Source: Corbicula japonica (lineage: Eukaryota; Mollusca; Bivalvia; Venerida; Cyrenidae). From it: DNA of 64,000 nucleotides. Position 1 is the stretch's first letter, and the number at the start of each line of letters is the position of its first letter. The position numbers and the translations under genes were made by a program. The stretch is taken from positions 3,658,001 to 3,722,000 of the forward strand of contig JAZAYU010000001.1 in assembly GCA_038501625.1 (NCBI GenBank). The letters are read 5' to 3'. Positions 32,271 to 43,558 of the stretch are shown here, one piece after another. The notes under the pieces were generated by a model, which saw only the letters and a list, made by a program, of their open reading frames with translations, made no database searches and was not told the DNA's origin.

Positions 32271-32336
<66 letters not shown>
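32271..32336. repeat. (GA)n microsatellite
   Basis: A pure AG run of about 30 units follows imperfect GACAGACAGAGATAGAGACA and ends in a G run. The Ser-Leu repeat frame on the opposite strand (32205-32420) is a translation of it. Confidence 0.97.
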
Positions 32337-32342
<6 letters not shown>

Positions 32343-32898
32343 CAATGTTTTAAATATTGACGTTGACACGCACGCGCGTTGTCCACATAAAAGCATGCAG
32401 TATGTTCTCTCAGTCGTCAACGTCGCCCACTAAAGAGCTGTTTTTCGGCGTTAGCTGTCTAAGCTCACTTTTGACCTAGTTTTTCGACCAATGAAATGTT
32501 GTAAATAATACTCATATTCTATTATTATGCAGAGGGAAAATGAAATAAACTATTTTGATTGGTAGCTATTTACACCAGAGAGGCATCTAGCAGTGTGGAG
32601 AGGTATCTAGTGGGATTTTTATTATTATGCAGCTGAAAAATCAAATAGATTATTTCGATTGGTTGTTAGTGGGTGTTGTATTGGAGAAAAACATATTTAC
32701 GATATAAATAACCAGTTAAGTCAATATTGATGGCTTAAATACAATTTTATATGGAATATTCTTGGGTGTCAGGTAAAAACTTGCTTACAGTACACAGTGT
32801 AAAACGAAAAGGAAGTGTAGATATTTCTAGTTCTTACTGGTTCCTTTCTAGTTCCTTTGATATTGATTGTTAATTTCAAGTACAAAATACAAATTAAT

Positions 32899-32967
32899 TG
32901 TAGTGTAGTGGCTAACACTCTCGCCTCGCAAGCGGAGGGCCCCCGGGTTCAATACTCAGTACTGACA
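32899..32967 (+). pseudogene. tRNA-like relic or SINE head
   Basis: It has an A-box-like TAGTGTAGTGGCTAACAC, an anticodon-arm-like TCGCCTCGCAAGCGG whose loop would carry CGC (Ala), and a B-box-like GGGTTCAATAC. The T-stem pairs poorly and the acceptor (TGTAGTG versus ACTGACA) pairs only with a gap, so it is not a working tRNA gene. A T7 run (pol III terminator-like) follows at 32970. Confidence 0.5.
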
Positions 32968-33722
32968 CTTTTTTTAAAGTTAATTTACGTAAAAGTTGGT
33001 AGATTTCGCTCTTGTAACAGGATGTTTTTATTTATTTATATTAAATTTCAATGACATTTATTCATCTTGAGTTCTAACTCTACAAGAGGTATTTTATTGA
33101 AACTGAATAAATGTAGATCAAGACTTAATGTAATACATTGCTTCTTTAATCGACTTGTTATCACTGTATGAAATAGTTGCAACAGCTTCAACATTTTTTT
33201 AAGACACTTTCAATGAATTTATAAGTTCTCATGATTAGGTCGCTTAATCTCTTGGTCATACTAAGAAGGCAGGGAGGGTTCGTCAACAGCTAAAACAAGT
33301 AAAATAAACTAACTAAACTGTGTCTGCTTCGCCTCTCTGTATTTCTTTCTTTCTTATATACATGTATATATAAATCCTTTCCATCAACGCCGTTTATCTT
33401 TTTTAAAGATATTTCTTGTTTTTAAATACAATCTCACGGGGCTAATACTTGAATATTGAGTGTTGAAATAATTATCGATATTTTTGTTCATATAGATAGG
33501 AGAAACATTTGGATGTGATATACTATAAGCTAAACACACTTGCAACAATTCATATCATTTTAAAAGCAATAAATTTTGGGCTAAGTAATTCATAACATAT
33601 TCATATCATAACATATTACACTCACTAACAAACAAGAGAGCCATGATGGTTCACCTGATCTAACAACAGCAAACTGGTATTGGAGCTAGTTCGCCAGGAC
33701 AGCGTGTACTGTATTGTTCATA
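32968..33722. other. AT-rich stretch, no gene seen
   Basis: It is possibly the body of a SINE headed by the tRNA-like relic, but no second copy is in the window to confirm this. Confidence 0.35.
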
Positions 33723-33960
33723 AGACAACCTGTTGGGACAAGTGTGAAGATAGTGCACCCTAGAACCTGGTTTAAACACACATTGGCAAATTGTTTTGCC
33801 ACAACCATTCCAAAGCAGTATCCTACGGATTCTCTATCTAGTTGTTTGTGGTGTCATATCTAAAATTGATCGTTTTATAAACATGCTCTATTCTCCTCTC
33901 TGCTTTTTTCGGTTGTGTGTGGAGGCTGTTTTTTCTGAGGGTGGCTATCCTGTATGCAGG
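33723..33960 (+). mobile_element. PLE-1 3' tail, core to near terminus
   Basis: The blocks are AACCTGTTGGGACAAGTGTG, CACCCTAGAACCTGGTTTAA, TTGTTTTGCCAC, GTTGTTTGTGGTGTC, TGCTCTATTCTCCTCTCTGC and GTGTGGAGGCTG. The final TATGCATATTTCAC is reduced to CTGTATGCAGG. The open frame at 33796-34035 is tail sequence. Confidence 0.8.
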
Positions 33961-34122
33961 TTTCTTTTTTATTTGTTTATGCTTGTCTTTATATACACTT
34001 CTTATTCCGTTGTGTGTTTAAGTTTAATGAAATAAAATACCAGTAAATTCAATAGAACGATTCAAATGAACATGGACACAAACTTTACGGCAAATAAATA
34101 GTCGATTCCTCTATTTAATATA

Positions 34123-34660
34123 CTCAACAAAAATAAAAAGTATCCACTTTCCTATTTTAAATTTTGTAAAACTTGAAAACGAAAACTCAAAATTGTATAT
34201 GTATACAAAATGTGCTTTTCTGTTATCATTGCAAAGGGATACAGTATTCTTCAAAATCTCAGTTATCTTTCCCTTTGTTATAATAAGGGTTTGAGTAAAA
34301 TGTCAGCGATTCTTTGAAATATTCACATTTATTTGAATGAAATCACTTTCTCTACCACTTGTGGATAAATAAAATCACAAAATATTCATCAATAACACAA
34401 CTGGTCATCGATAGAAATTCCAACCATTTCCAATTATCTCCCTTTAAATTGAAAATGTAGTGTTTTGTTATCCATGATTAATTGTTATTCGATTGGCAGT
34501 TCCTCAGGTCTTAGTGTGGAAGATTTTATTCATGAACAATTAAGCTTAAAAACGATTGAGATTAACTAACAAAACACCATTCAAAGCGTTCCTGATTAAA
34601 TGAAAATATGTTAATGAGAATATAAGCATAAAAAGTGGATACTTTTTTATTTTTGTTCAG
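34123..34660. mobile_element. Tc1/mariner-type MITE
   Basis: Terminal inverted repeats CTCAACAAAAATAAAAAGTA...TCCACTTT (left) and AAAAGTGGATACTTTTTTAT...TTTTTGTTCAG (right) are flanked by TA on both sides (34121-34122 and 34661-34662). The interior (~480 bp) has no coding frame, so it is non-autonomous. CTGAACAAAAAT-type termini with TA duplications are a known animal Tc1/mariner-superfamily signature, as I recall it. Confidence 0.85.
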
Positions 34661-36027
34661 TATATATTCTTCATTGCAATTAACGGTCCGTCAAATGTTC
34701 TGATTTCAGTGTCAGGAGTTCTGGCCGCTGATTTTTTTGTTATTGATACAACTGCAACTGTGGTTATTTCAAATGCGTTGTTTTGAATTAACGGGCAGGC
34801 AGTACTTGTAGGTTATTAAAGTGTGTATCTGGCTGTAGAAAAAATAATGACACTGTCAGTTCTAAATTCAGGATCACATGGAGTTAGTGGATATCTTCTA
34901 AGAGATTTAACATTTTAAATTGTGGTAAGAATAGAGGGTACATGCGAATGAATTGTTAAATTGAATTCACGAAAATAGGCAAAGATAAAAAATAACATTC
35001 AAACTGCAACTGTAGTGTTTTTATTTTGAGCCATTAGCATGCAATATTCTGAAAAATGTTTCTCTTTAAAGTACAGCCAAACTTCAGTTTACACTATCAT
35101 ATACTGAGTAAATTAAACAGTCTGACGGAAAAAAATGTTGAATACACAACACATTGACCACTCAAACACATCTGTTATGTTCCCTATACGTCTTAAATTA
35201 AAGATTTTATTAACATCACAAAATGCTAACAAAACAATTCCTAAAGTACTGAGAAATATACTTCCAGAAATAGGTAACCAGTGACAAACCGGTCGTTCAA
35301 CTGCTAACTGTCAAATGTCAATTTGCATTTAAATTGAGTAAGATAAATCAATCGTTTGTTGTATCAAAATACAGCAACCCAAAGACTTATAAAATTAGAT
35401 TGTTTTATATGAGGACAAACATAGCAACGTTAAGATTTAATCAAACCAAACAAAATACCTATCTTGTCGGAGTAATTAGTGTTTCTAAACTATTCAAGCT
35501 CTATCATATCTATATTACGTACTCGTTAGATCTGTTTCACATTGTGGATAAAGTGGTCAGAAACATACATTGTTCGAAATTCAATTGAAAGCTTTCTCAA
35601 ATAAACTTCCTCAACGTTTGACATGGAAAACAATCGATCAACTGTTCTTTGTCATTGTCACAAAAATACATTAAGAGTCTGTGATGTTATAATTTCTTGC
35701 GTCAGAGGTCAATCAACAAAATTGTTATTTAAGAATAGCTTCACATAAAATCTGGTTGAATTAATATCAGGTAAGAAATGTATTCTTTCTGATGTATTTT
35801 AACGTACATCACAATGTGAATTTAAATTTAAAATCTTAAGAAGAAATACTTCAAAAAATATTATCACAGAACTTTGAAAACTTGCATGATTTTTCAATTT
35901 ATTTAAACTATCATAGCATCTCTGATTTATTTCAGATCACTGCAGTACAATAATCCAAGAAAATCATTAGTCATCAAATAATTGTTTGGGTTTGAAAACT
36001 ACGTTCACTAGTTAATAAAAACATATT
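34661..36027. other. AT-rich stretch between two MITEs
   Basis: No gene is supported. It holds the 35615-35690 repeat trace similar to 25970-26045. A good acceptor (GTTCTGATTTCAG, ending at 34712) precedes a 33-codon open segment rich in Leu/Gln that I do not call. Confidence 0.35.
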
Positions 36028-36029
36028 TA

Positions 36030-36629
36030 CCGTATAATGGTTTTTTTTCGCGAGCATAATATTTTCGCTATTTTCGCGACCGTCGTAAATTCGCGAAAAT
36101 AAAAAACGCCAAAATTTCTCAACTTTCGCAATAGGGATAATTTCATAGTTTCAAAAATTTGTTGCACATACTATGCTTTACAAACAATGCAGATGAGCGT
36201 TACCTAAAAAGCTGTTTGAAAAGGTAGCCCCAGCGGGCTTCAGGTTAATTATCGCTTCATAACCTCTATAGGCATATCTGCGGTGGTCACGGTAATTATT
36301 CTGTCAATGAAAACATAATCACCATTGTTATTAAAACGGATGTCAATTATGCTATGGGCTATTTGATTTATAACAGTTTGATAAATAACCACTTTTAAAT
36401 GCACAGCTGTCACACCATAGCAAACATTTCTTCAAATAATACTTAATTTTTACATGTACTTTTGCTGGTACAGGATAAACAGAACTATAGCAATATGAAT
36501 GGCCCCCAAAAAGTAAAAACGCGAAAATTAATTTCTGCGGACGAAAATTCGCTTAAATTACAATCGCGAAAATTAAAATTATGACAAAATCGCGAAAATT
36601 TTCGATCGCGAAAATAACCCATTATACGG
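36030..36629. mobile_element. 600 bp MITE with TTCGCGA-rich termini
   Basis: The left end CCGTATAATGGTTTTTTTTC (then GCGAGCATAATATTTTCGC) mirrors the right end AAAATAACCCATTATACGG. TA flanks both (36028-36029 and 36630-36631). Many TTCGCGAAAAT motifs lie in the outer ~120 bp of each side, in inverted arrangement. The interior is noncoding and more G+C-rich (GGTAGCCCCAGCGGGCTTCA). TA target duplication suggests Tc1/mariner-type mobilisation. Confidence 0.85.
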
Positions 36630-36853
36630 TATATGATTGTAGTATTAATAGGAAATTGTTACGTTATGATTACAAAGATAGCACGTTAAAATCCGTTTTT
36701 CAATAATAACTTATTTTTTTAAATATCACTTTTTGTCTCGTTCATATTACTACAACATTTCTTAAAACATCGAATTACCATACATCAATAACTAAACGGT
36801 TTGTATCGATTAAATATAACTATAAATCTATCATATCTTTTGTTTTATTGCAG

Positions 36854-36917
36854 AAAGACCCGACATTGCTTGAATGATGGCAGCATTGATGCAAACATAA
36901 ACAGAAAACGATTCTAA
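36854..36917 (+). CDS. Candidate terminal exon, unknown protein
   Basis: An excellent acceptor (CATATCTTTTGTTTTATTGCAG) is followed, in phase 2 (one base completes a codon), by KTRHCLNDGSIDANINRKRF and a TAA. It is short and polar, with no family recognised. It may be chance. Confidence 0.2.
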
Positions 36918-37062
36918 TACAATTGAACATAATTGGACAGAGTAGAGCCGGCCAACAAGAAGGAATCAGTATATAATAAATATTATATTATTTTAATGAT
37001 ATATGCTCTGTTTAATTTCATTAACTAGATCCTGATTTATAATTAAGCCTTTGTAAGCCGTG

Positions 37063-37257
37063 TTATTTTTCACAGTACTTTTTTGATGTTAATAAATGAA
37101 CAATTTGATCTCTGAAAAATAACGCATATATTAGATACGATGTAATTGTGCTGACATTATCAGCAAAAAGCCATGCACATGATAAATCATTTACTTTTGT
37201 CACATTGGCGACCAATGTAGATCCTGATCCGCCGGCAAATCCGTTCTTTGTGAACAT
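37063..37257 (-). CDS. Open frame of balanced composition, possible exon
   Basis: A 64-codon ATG frame on the minus strand begins MFTKNGFAGGSGSTLVANV. It continues through DLSCAWLFADNVSTITSYLI to a stop at the left end. The first half is less AT-rich than its flanks. No domain recognised, no splice partner proposed. Confidence 0.2.
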   Translation of the reverse strand: MFTKNGFAGGSGSTLVANVTKVNDLSCAWLFADNVSTITSYLIYALFFRDQIVHLLTSKKYCEK

Positions 37258-37882
37258 AACCTCATGAATCTATAAGTGAACAGTGTAAATCCTAGTCAGA
37301 CAGCGGGAATCCACACTTGTTGCACATGAAATAACTCTCTCTCGTCGATGATGTTGTATGTGTTCTCTACTTTAGTTCAATAAAACTGTGATAGTTTGTC
37401 GTTGTGGAAAGGTACTCATAAGAATTAAACAAGCCAGTTGCCCCTTTTGTGTTCAGAGTGTTCAAAGACGCTATTGGGTTTTGTTTAATCGACTCAAACA
37501 CACCTCCATGGTTTAAAATTGTTGGCGTTCTGCATTGATACCTATGTTCTAATTTCTCGTGTATTGAGAAAATCGCACACAGACAATAAAACTAAGCCAG
37601 TTCGATGACTATCGTCTTAGTTTTGGATGATAATACATAAGACTGCTCTTGCTTTGCTTCTTTTAAAAAATATTTACTTTAACAGACAAAATGATAATGT
37701 TGATGAGCTTTATGATTTTTTCCAGTTACAAGGAGTATTTTTATAGCGTTGAGGTAATATTATTGCTATACCAATTACATAATTCTTCCTTGACCACGTC
37801 TTAATAATGTATATTAAGTCTGTTATTACTCGGGTCTTCGTGTCATCATACAAGCAGTTAAATCTTTTTGCGTGTTGCACAA

Positions 37883-38224
37883 TTATTTTGATCTTTTTGT
37901 TTTCAAAAATGTAGCGAAAACATTTTTTCTTGCTCGCACAAATGAGTCGAGGAAGTGATGCAACTGCATTAAGAGATGATACAATTTACAGAATTTTAAG
38001 AAACGGTTCATGGTAAAATCGAATTTACATGAGTTTCTCACACTTTCAAAATCTATCAAAATGCAATTATGCGTTGCATTGTCAAGTCTTACAATCAACA
38101 GATATGCCGTGTTGGTGTCGTATCTAGCTAAGATAACAGAGGGCTGTTTGTCTGATTTTTTCCAGATGCACTTTTTTCTTTTTATGATTAATTTAAATGT
38201 CAACATTTTAAGCGAACACGACAA
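37883..38224 (-). CDS. 113-codon open frame, unknown, doubtful
   Basis: It starts at an ATG, is Lys/Phe/Leu-rich, and is basic at its C-terminus (FVRARKNVFATFLKTKRSK). The complementary strand is also open over most of it (38010-38231), so open length alone is weak evidence. No domain recognised. Confidence 0.15.
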   Translation of the reverse strand: MSCSLKMLTFKLIIKRKKCIWKKSDKQPSVILARYDTNTAYLLIVRLDNATHNCILIDFESVRNSCKFDFTMNRFLKFCKLYHLLMQLHHFLDSFVRARKNVFATFLKTKRSK

Positions 38225-38477
38225 ACAATGAAAAATTGTAGTCGAAATACTTTTGACTCAGAACTATATTTGTTTTTTTGTGAGAGGCGTTTTAGATATT
38301 CTAGTTGAACAGGAAATAGAATTGATGCTACAGCACGCCCTTCAGTTAACTCTTAAAATATGCCATGCCGTTAAATAGTAAAAAATGAACAATTCTTTAA
38401 ATGTTTAAATGTGTTAACTGAGTATGCCTACTCTGTACTTAATAATTATAATAACCTTTTTATGTTTTCTATTTCAG

Positions 38478-38606
38478 AATAAATTTGGTGCATTGAACAT
38501 TCATTATTATTTTGTCTGCGGCTTAACTTTGCAGCTGTGTTTATGTCTTGCAAACGCACGCATTTACCGATTTGCCAGATGCGTCAAACATGAACTTGAA
38601 TTATGA
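38478..38606 (+). CDS. Candidate terminal exon, unknown protein
   Basis: The acceptor is among the strongest in the window (CCTTTTTATGTTTTCTATTTCAG). It is followed in phase 0 by 42 open codons and a stop: NKFGALNIHYYFVCGLTLQL, then CLCLANARIYRFARCVKHEL. Four Cys are present. It has no recognised family and no upstream exon is proposed. Confidence 0.25.
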   Translation, partial: NKFGALNIHYYFVCGLTLQLCLCLANARIYRFARCVKHELEL

Positions 38607-38874
38607 TAATTCGAACTAGAAATAGTTGTTTTGTAGATTTACTTCTACAAATAAAGTTTTGTTACATATTTTGCCATGATTTAGTTATCAAAGACCATAT
38701 GCAAATAAGCTTCAGTCATAATTATCCAGTTGTGGAGAAATATTGTATAAATTTTCGTTTATTTTCTCAACAAGGTAACTGCTTTTTTAAAAAGGCTTAG
38801 CTTCTTTGGTACAATAGTGAGATTTCACTCTTTTGATTCCAATATTATTTAGTTTTATGTGATGGGAAGAAAAA

Positions 38875-39114
38875 GTAAAATATGCATATCAGGAATCGCC
38901 ACACTCACAAAACACAGCCTCCCAACGCAGCGAAAAAGAAGTGAGGAAGAGAGAGAGAGCATGTTTGATATAAGTATGTCAATTCAAATAGGACGCCACA
39001 ATCAATTAACGAAAAAGAGAACCTTTGGGGATACCGCCTTGGAACGGTCAGTGGCAAAACAAATTGCCACTGGGGGTTTAAACCAGTTCTAGGGTGCACC
39101 AACCTCACACTTGC
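38875..39114 (-). mobile_element. PLE-1 3' tail, terminal 240 bp
   Basis: The minus copy is of the ACTCACAAAACACAGCC subfamily. It is intact from GTAAAATATGCATATCAGGA to CCAACCTCACACTTGCC, with the hairpin CAGTGGCAAAACAAATTGCC/ACTG. It is truncated at the CTTGCC/TATTTTGGG junction. Both listed open frames here (38859 plus, 38905 minus) are tail sequence. Confidence 0.85.
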
Positions 39115-39587
39115 CTATTTTGGGTACAGAACTTTAATCCAATTTATGTTCAATCATCTTTCCTTATATTTGCAATACTAAATACAGATTAAATTTGGAC
39201 AAAATATAAATTATCAATATCCATAAGTTCTCTAACTTTCGTGTTTTGTTTTGTTGTTGTTGACACGTTGTTGTTGATTTAAATAATCGTTTGTGTTGGA
39301 AAGCTACGTTCACGCGGCAGATGTAGAAGAAGAATACTACATTTTAGAACAAAGAAGCCTAAACGGGAGACGATCGTTGTAGTTGTGCAAAGGAAGTAAA
39401 TGACGTAGCACAAGACCCTAATTAAATATCCTTCCAACTAAAATCTGCACATGCTTAACTCTTTAATGTTTTTTGTAGGTTACTTTCACTCATTAAAAGA
39501 CAACGTCTTGATTTTTAAAATTACTACATCGTTTAAGAAATTTGTAACGTTATTTAACAAATGTCATTGTTTTAAATGGTCACAGTC

Positions 39588-39977
39588 AGCTGTTAAACTA
39601 TTTGCCTCTGGGAGTTCAAACCAGGTCCTAGGGTACACCAACCACTTTTACCCCAACGGGCTCTCTTATGAACAAAAAGTACAAGCTGTCTAAGTTAATT
39701 AGCTCCATCCCACCTTCAGGTCGACCATCATGCATACTAAAGCGCACAAACATAATATTATAAAACCTAAGAAGCAAATAAAATTATCAGGTGAAAAGGT
39801 GTGCACTATATGACCTTTCTGAGACCAGAGCCCCTGGGGTTAAATCCTTAAATCCCTTGACGACAGGGACAAAAGAAACAGATTGAGCTTCTAGGTTCCT
39901 TTAAAAGATCTCTCCATAAACCGTCATAAACTCTTAAACCCCTGCCACCGCCGTGTAAACAACGAGGTAAGCATTAA
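39588..39977 (-). mobile_element. PLE-1 tail, inner part without terminus
   Basis: The minus copy spans from the core (TTTGCCTCTGGGAGTTCAAA, CAGGTCCTAGGGTACACC) through ATAAAACCTAAGAAGC, TTCTGAGACCAGAGCCCC and TCCCTTGACGACAGGGACAA. It then runs through GATTGAGCTTCTAGGTTCC to CCCCTGCCACCGCCGTGTAA, the RT stop region. It complements the terminal piece at 38875-39114, but the two are separated by 470 bp of other sequence. Confidence 0.8.
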
Positions 39978-41167
39978 CAAGCATTAAGAAAGAAGCAGCA
40001 CTTTGTAAATTATTTCAAACTTGTTAATAAAAAAACAACAAATAAATTGAAGAGAAGTTGAAAATCATATGTGTGAATGTCTCAACTTTTCAAAACATTA
40101 CAGTAAACTCTAAATGCTCACTGTTTTCTTAATCGGACTTTAACAGTGGTGGCAACAACATTTCTAACCGCTGTAATCAGCCTCTATTTGCCAACATATA
40201 CGCTGTGGATACCATCATGATATACCCCCTTACTGAATATCGTAAACCAGCCTTTAAAGCAAGCTCTTGGGCATATTCAAAAACTGTCCGTTGTCCCCCA
40301 ACTTAAGTCCCCTACTGGACCGGAGTATAAGAAAACTATATACCTACAGTCAAAGCCTTTAAGAACCACAAAATTCAACATTTAGCATAATAAAAGTTAT
40401 TTGAAGCAAACTTGGATGCCGTCTGACAATAACAGAATATCGTTATGTAAATACAATGGCAATAGTTCTTGCAACTTAGACAATATAAGTATGGAATAAA
40501 CACCATTAAATTTATAAGAAATGTTGAACATACCTCGAAATAAATGTTACTTGGCGCTTTGAATAAAAGTAATAGATAAAAAGGAAAGACTGTTTGATGA
40601 AAATTAAAACTTTCGTCGGTCATTGTCGGCTATGCAGTCGCTAAATGACCATGCGGTTATAAAACCCGAAACACCCGTGCGACAAAAGAGCCATATAACA
40701 AACCATTGGACACCGGCAGGGGAAATTAATTTTCCTCTCATTTAAACGTTTAAACGCTGAAAATTATATGGTATCTATTCTATGTAGCAAATGTCTGATT
40801 AGAAAATATGTAAACAGCAGACACAAATGGAAGCTTTAGAAACAAAAGTCTTCAATTTCAATAGTTTAATGCTATTTTAAAGAGTATATGTTTATAAAAT
40901 AGTGAAATGAATAAAATTTGAATTAAGTGATACGATTTGTAAGAGAGTTAATGCTGTAAATAGATATTGATGTCAAAATTGTTGGATTTATACCATAATA
41001 TGAGATAATCAAATTTTGTAGAACTACTTGTGCTCGGGCATTAAATTTTTAGTCCTGCTAAACCATGAAACATCATTGTCCGTACAAAAGGGCAAGTTTA
41101 ACCATACCAGGTGATTGTTTTGTTTTAAATCAAGACATTATTCCAAAATCATTGGAAATAATAGTAA
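39978..41167. other. AT-rich stretch, no gene seen
   Basis: It includes an 82-codon frame at 40375-40623 (minus), rich in Phe/Leu/Tyr/Cys, without a domain I recognise. No shared repeat was seen. Confidence 0.35.
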
Positions 41168-41344
41168 GTTGCTAACTTTTTACTGCTAGAAGTGTTTATC
41201 GTGGTACGGGACTGTAAATGCTATGATTTGAGAGTGTTTCATTTTTATACCGCTGGTGAGAGCTTCGATAACATCAAACTACATGTGAATTATGGGGCAA
41301 ATGAATGGAAAATAATAGACAATTATACAGGAAACATGCTTTAA
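41168..41344 (+). CDS. 58-codon open segment with nearby splice signals
   Basis: The open segment lacks an early ATG and reads like real protein: VFIVVRDCKCYDLRVFHFYT, then AGESFDNIKLHVNYGANEW. An acceptor-like ACTTTTTACTGCTAG ends at 41189. Donor-like sites occur inside (CCGCTG/GTGAGA, 41254) and after the stop (ATCGGG/GTAAGT, 41351). It could be an internal or terminal exon. Family unknown. Confidence 0.25.
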   Translation, partial: VANFLLLEVFIVVRDCKCYDLRVFHFYTAGESFDNIKLHVNYGANEWKIIDNYTGNML

Positions 41345-41579
41345 ATCGGGGTAAGTACAATTCATCCTTTTTTAATCATGCAATATGACGAAACCACGGA
41401 TAACATTTAAAACCTTAAATAAATCACAGGTATATTATTGATAATGAGCCTTGCTTTTTCAGAGGTTAATGCTCTATAATATTGAATAAAACAAGCTCAC
41501 TCTATAATCTACAAATGCACGTAGGAAGATAGATAATATACAGCTATTTAATGGGCCATATAAGGACTTTCAGTCCTTT

Positions 41580-41644
41580 GGCCGGGTTTACATTTTTACA
41601 CTCAATCTGAATTTGTAAAGTTTAAGCAGCAAGTAAACCCGGCC
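41580..41644. repeat. 12 bp inverted repeat around a short spacer
   Basis: GGCCGGGTTTAC (41580-41591) and GTAAACCCGGCC (41633-41644) are perfect inverted copies, preceded by the palindrome GGACTTTCAGTCC at 41564. The minus frame 41602-41802 (MKSFNALITKLDPHVYILRD...) starts upstream on that strand and ends inside the loop. Its composition is gene-like but unrecognised. Confidence 0.6.
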
Positions 41645-41862
41645 ATACCGAGACAGTGATACAGATGCATGTACACTATATCGTCTCTGTTATACACCAT
41701 GCAATGGAATAGTGACTTAACACTGGCAACTGTGTAATCACTATCTCTTAAAATGTAGACATGAGGGTCTAGTTTGGTGATAAGTGCATTAAATGATTTC
41801 AACTGATGATTAGATAGAATGCTCTATAAAGACTGTTTTATATTAACTTAAATTATATTAAC

Positions 41863-42230
41863 TTTGCTATTAGCTTCTTATGTTTTATATGTTTGTGTGC
41901 TTTTGCATGCAACATTGTTGAGCCGATGGGTGGGTTGATGTTATTTCACCAAGACAACTTGTACTTGTTTTGTGATACGAGAACCTGTTGGGGCAAGTGT
42001 GAGGTTGGTGCACACTAGAACCTGGTTTAAACCTTCAGTGGCAAATTGTTTTGCCACTGACCGTTCCAAGGCGGTAACCCCTCGGGTTCTCACTTTCGTT
42101 AATTGTTTGTGGCGTCCATATTGAAATTGATTATTGTAATACCATGCTCTCTTTTCCTCTCTACTGTTTGGCTGTGTGGGGAGGCTGTGTCTGCTGGATG
42201 TGGCCATCCCTGATATATACATTTCACTTT
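41863..42230 (+). mobile_element. PLE-1 3' tail, last 370 bp, well preserved
   Basis: It runs from TTTGCTATTAGCTTCTTATG through GCATGCAACATTGTTGAGCC, AGAACCTGTTGGGGCAAGTG and the palindrome GGTTTAAACC. It then has the hairpin CAGTGGCAA/TTGCCACTG (42036-42059), CGTTCCAAGGCGGTAACCCC and GGCTGTGTGGGGAGGCTG, ending at CTGATATATACATTTCAC. The opposite-strand open frames 41941-42287 are this sequence. Confidence 0.9.
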
Positions 42231-42617
42231 TTTAAAGTATGTTTTATTCTTTACGAATTTATTTGTGATATCAATGATTATTTTCACGTGTTTATTGTCA
42301 TTCTAGGTGGAATTTAATTTAAAATTGATGAACTATCTTTTCTTTGGGGATTGCTTCGTAGAAAAATTGAAAAAAAATCAAGTTTTAAGCAAAACTCGTA
42401 TCAAATTCAATAAAAATTACCAGTTATATTGTAATACGTTTAATTTGAGCCTTCCCAACCAGCTCTTATTCCCAGTTAAAATAGTCTGTGGTCTGTGTTT
42501 CAGATATTAGAAACGATGAGAATTTATATTTAACAATATTATTACTCAGTGTATAATTGTCCCGATGATTTTTGTCAGTGTCATGATCTATATGGGGTGG
42601 ATCTGACCAAATCTTAG

Positions 42618-42726
42618 CTTCTCCAATAATGTTCCAAAGATCACTGGAAAAACAACTTTCAGTTGACGAGATATTATTGGCAGAATTGACCCAAACTCAA
42701 TTATCTGTTATAGAGGAGTTATCTTG
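42618..42726 (+). CDS. Candidate exon, acidic Leu-rich segment
   Basis: The open segment ends at a perfect donor consensus (TATCTTG/GTGAGT, 42727). The product is helix-prone: MFQRSLEKQLSVDEILLAEL, then TQTQLSVIEELS. The first ATG is 42629, so it may be a first exon, or an internal exon using the weaker acceptor CCAAATCTTAG ending at 42617. It leaves in phase 2. Lying about 830 bp upstream of the 43559 exon, it could belong to the same locus or be independent. Confidence 0.3.
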
Positions 42727-43558
42727 GTGAGTTAAGCGAGGAACAAAGGAAAGTGAGCGTAATAAAAACATAGCTATCAACTGCGACGGTAACACAAGTT
42801 AACATTAATCGTTGGGATGATTTAAGTTGTTTGGCAAAACCAAATGGAGACTATTACCTAATATATTACGCGATACTTGTTGACGACAATGTTTATACAA
42901 TCAAATAATTTTAAAAAATTTTTAAGAAAAAAAAAGGAAAAACAAAACAACTTTGGAAGTTTTTCAAAACTATGCAAATATGTTTTATAAAATGATGTTT
43001 GTTAAATAACCTAAAACTAGTTGACGACAACATTTCAAAACCAGACACGCCGAAGTTATTTATAATAATTTAAATGCACAAAATACTTATTCGACGTAAA
43101 AAGAATATAACAATTAAGATATTTATAACAATATCTTACCATTCATATTTCAAGTTGTTATGTTTTTATTTTGAAAATGATTATATTCCAACTAAGTAGG
43201 AAAAAGATCTTTTAATTATAAACTTGAATAAAAGTGTCAATGTTGCTCGTAGATGAGCCACGACTATTTACGCGGAACTGATAATTACAGTTTCTATTGC
43301 GAAAACAATTGTATAATACTGTCAGTCAGCAACAAAAACTGAAGATCAACACTATTGACGAAACTTTTAACGTATGTCTGCAGTGAATATTTAAGCCTAA
43401 ACCTTTCTCGATGGGAAACAAATTAAACAATATTAAACACTGTAGTTTGTTTTCGTGACATAAACAGAACGTTCTGTTCTTTAATTGTGTTCAGTGCTCT
43501 CTAAGTTTACGTATATTGATGACTGTTCCACAAGTTTAAATTGAGAAATTCTGCAGGA

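Noticed and set aside
32205..32420. Ser-Leu repeat open frame on the minus strand
   Set aside because: It is a direct translation of the (GA)n microsatellite; the frame is open only because the repeat lacks stops.
34713..34812. 33-codon open segment after a good acceptor
   Set aside because: Very rich in Leu/Gln/Phe/Trp and directly next to a MITE edge; composition looks like chance translation.
37883..38231. Overlapping long frames on both strands (113 and 73 codons)
   Set aside because: Mutual overlap shows that local stop-codon scarcity, rather than selection, explains the length. It is kept only as a very low-confidence entry on the minus strand.
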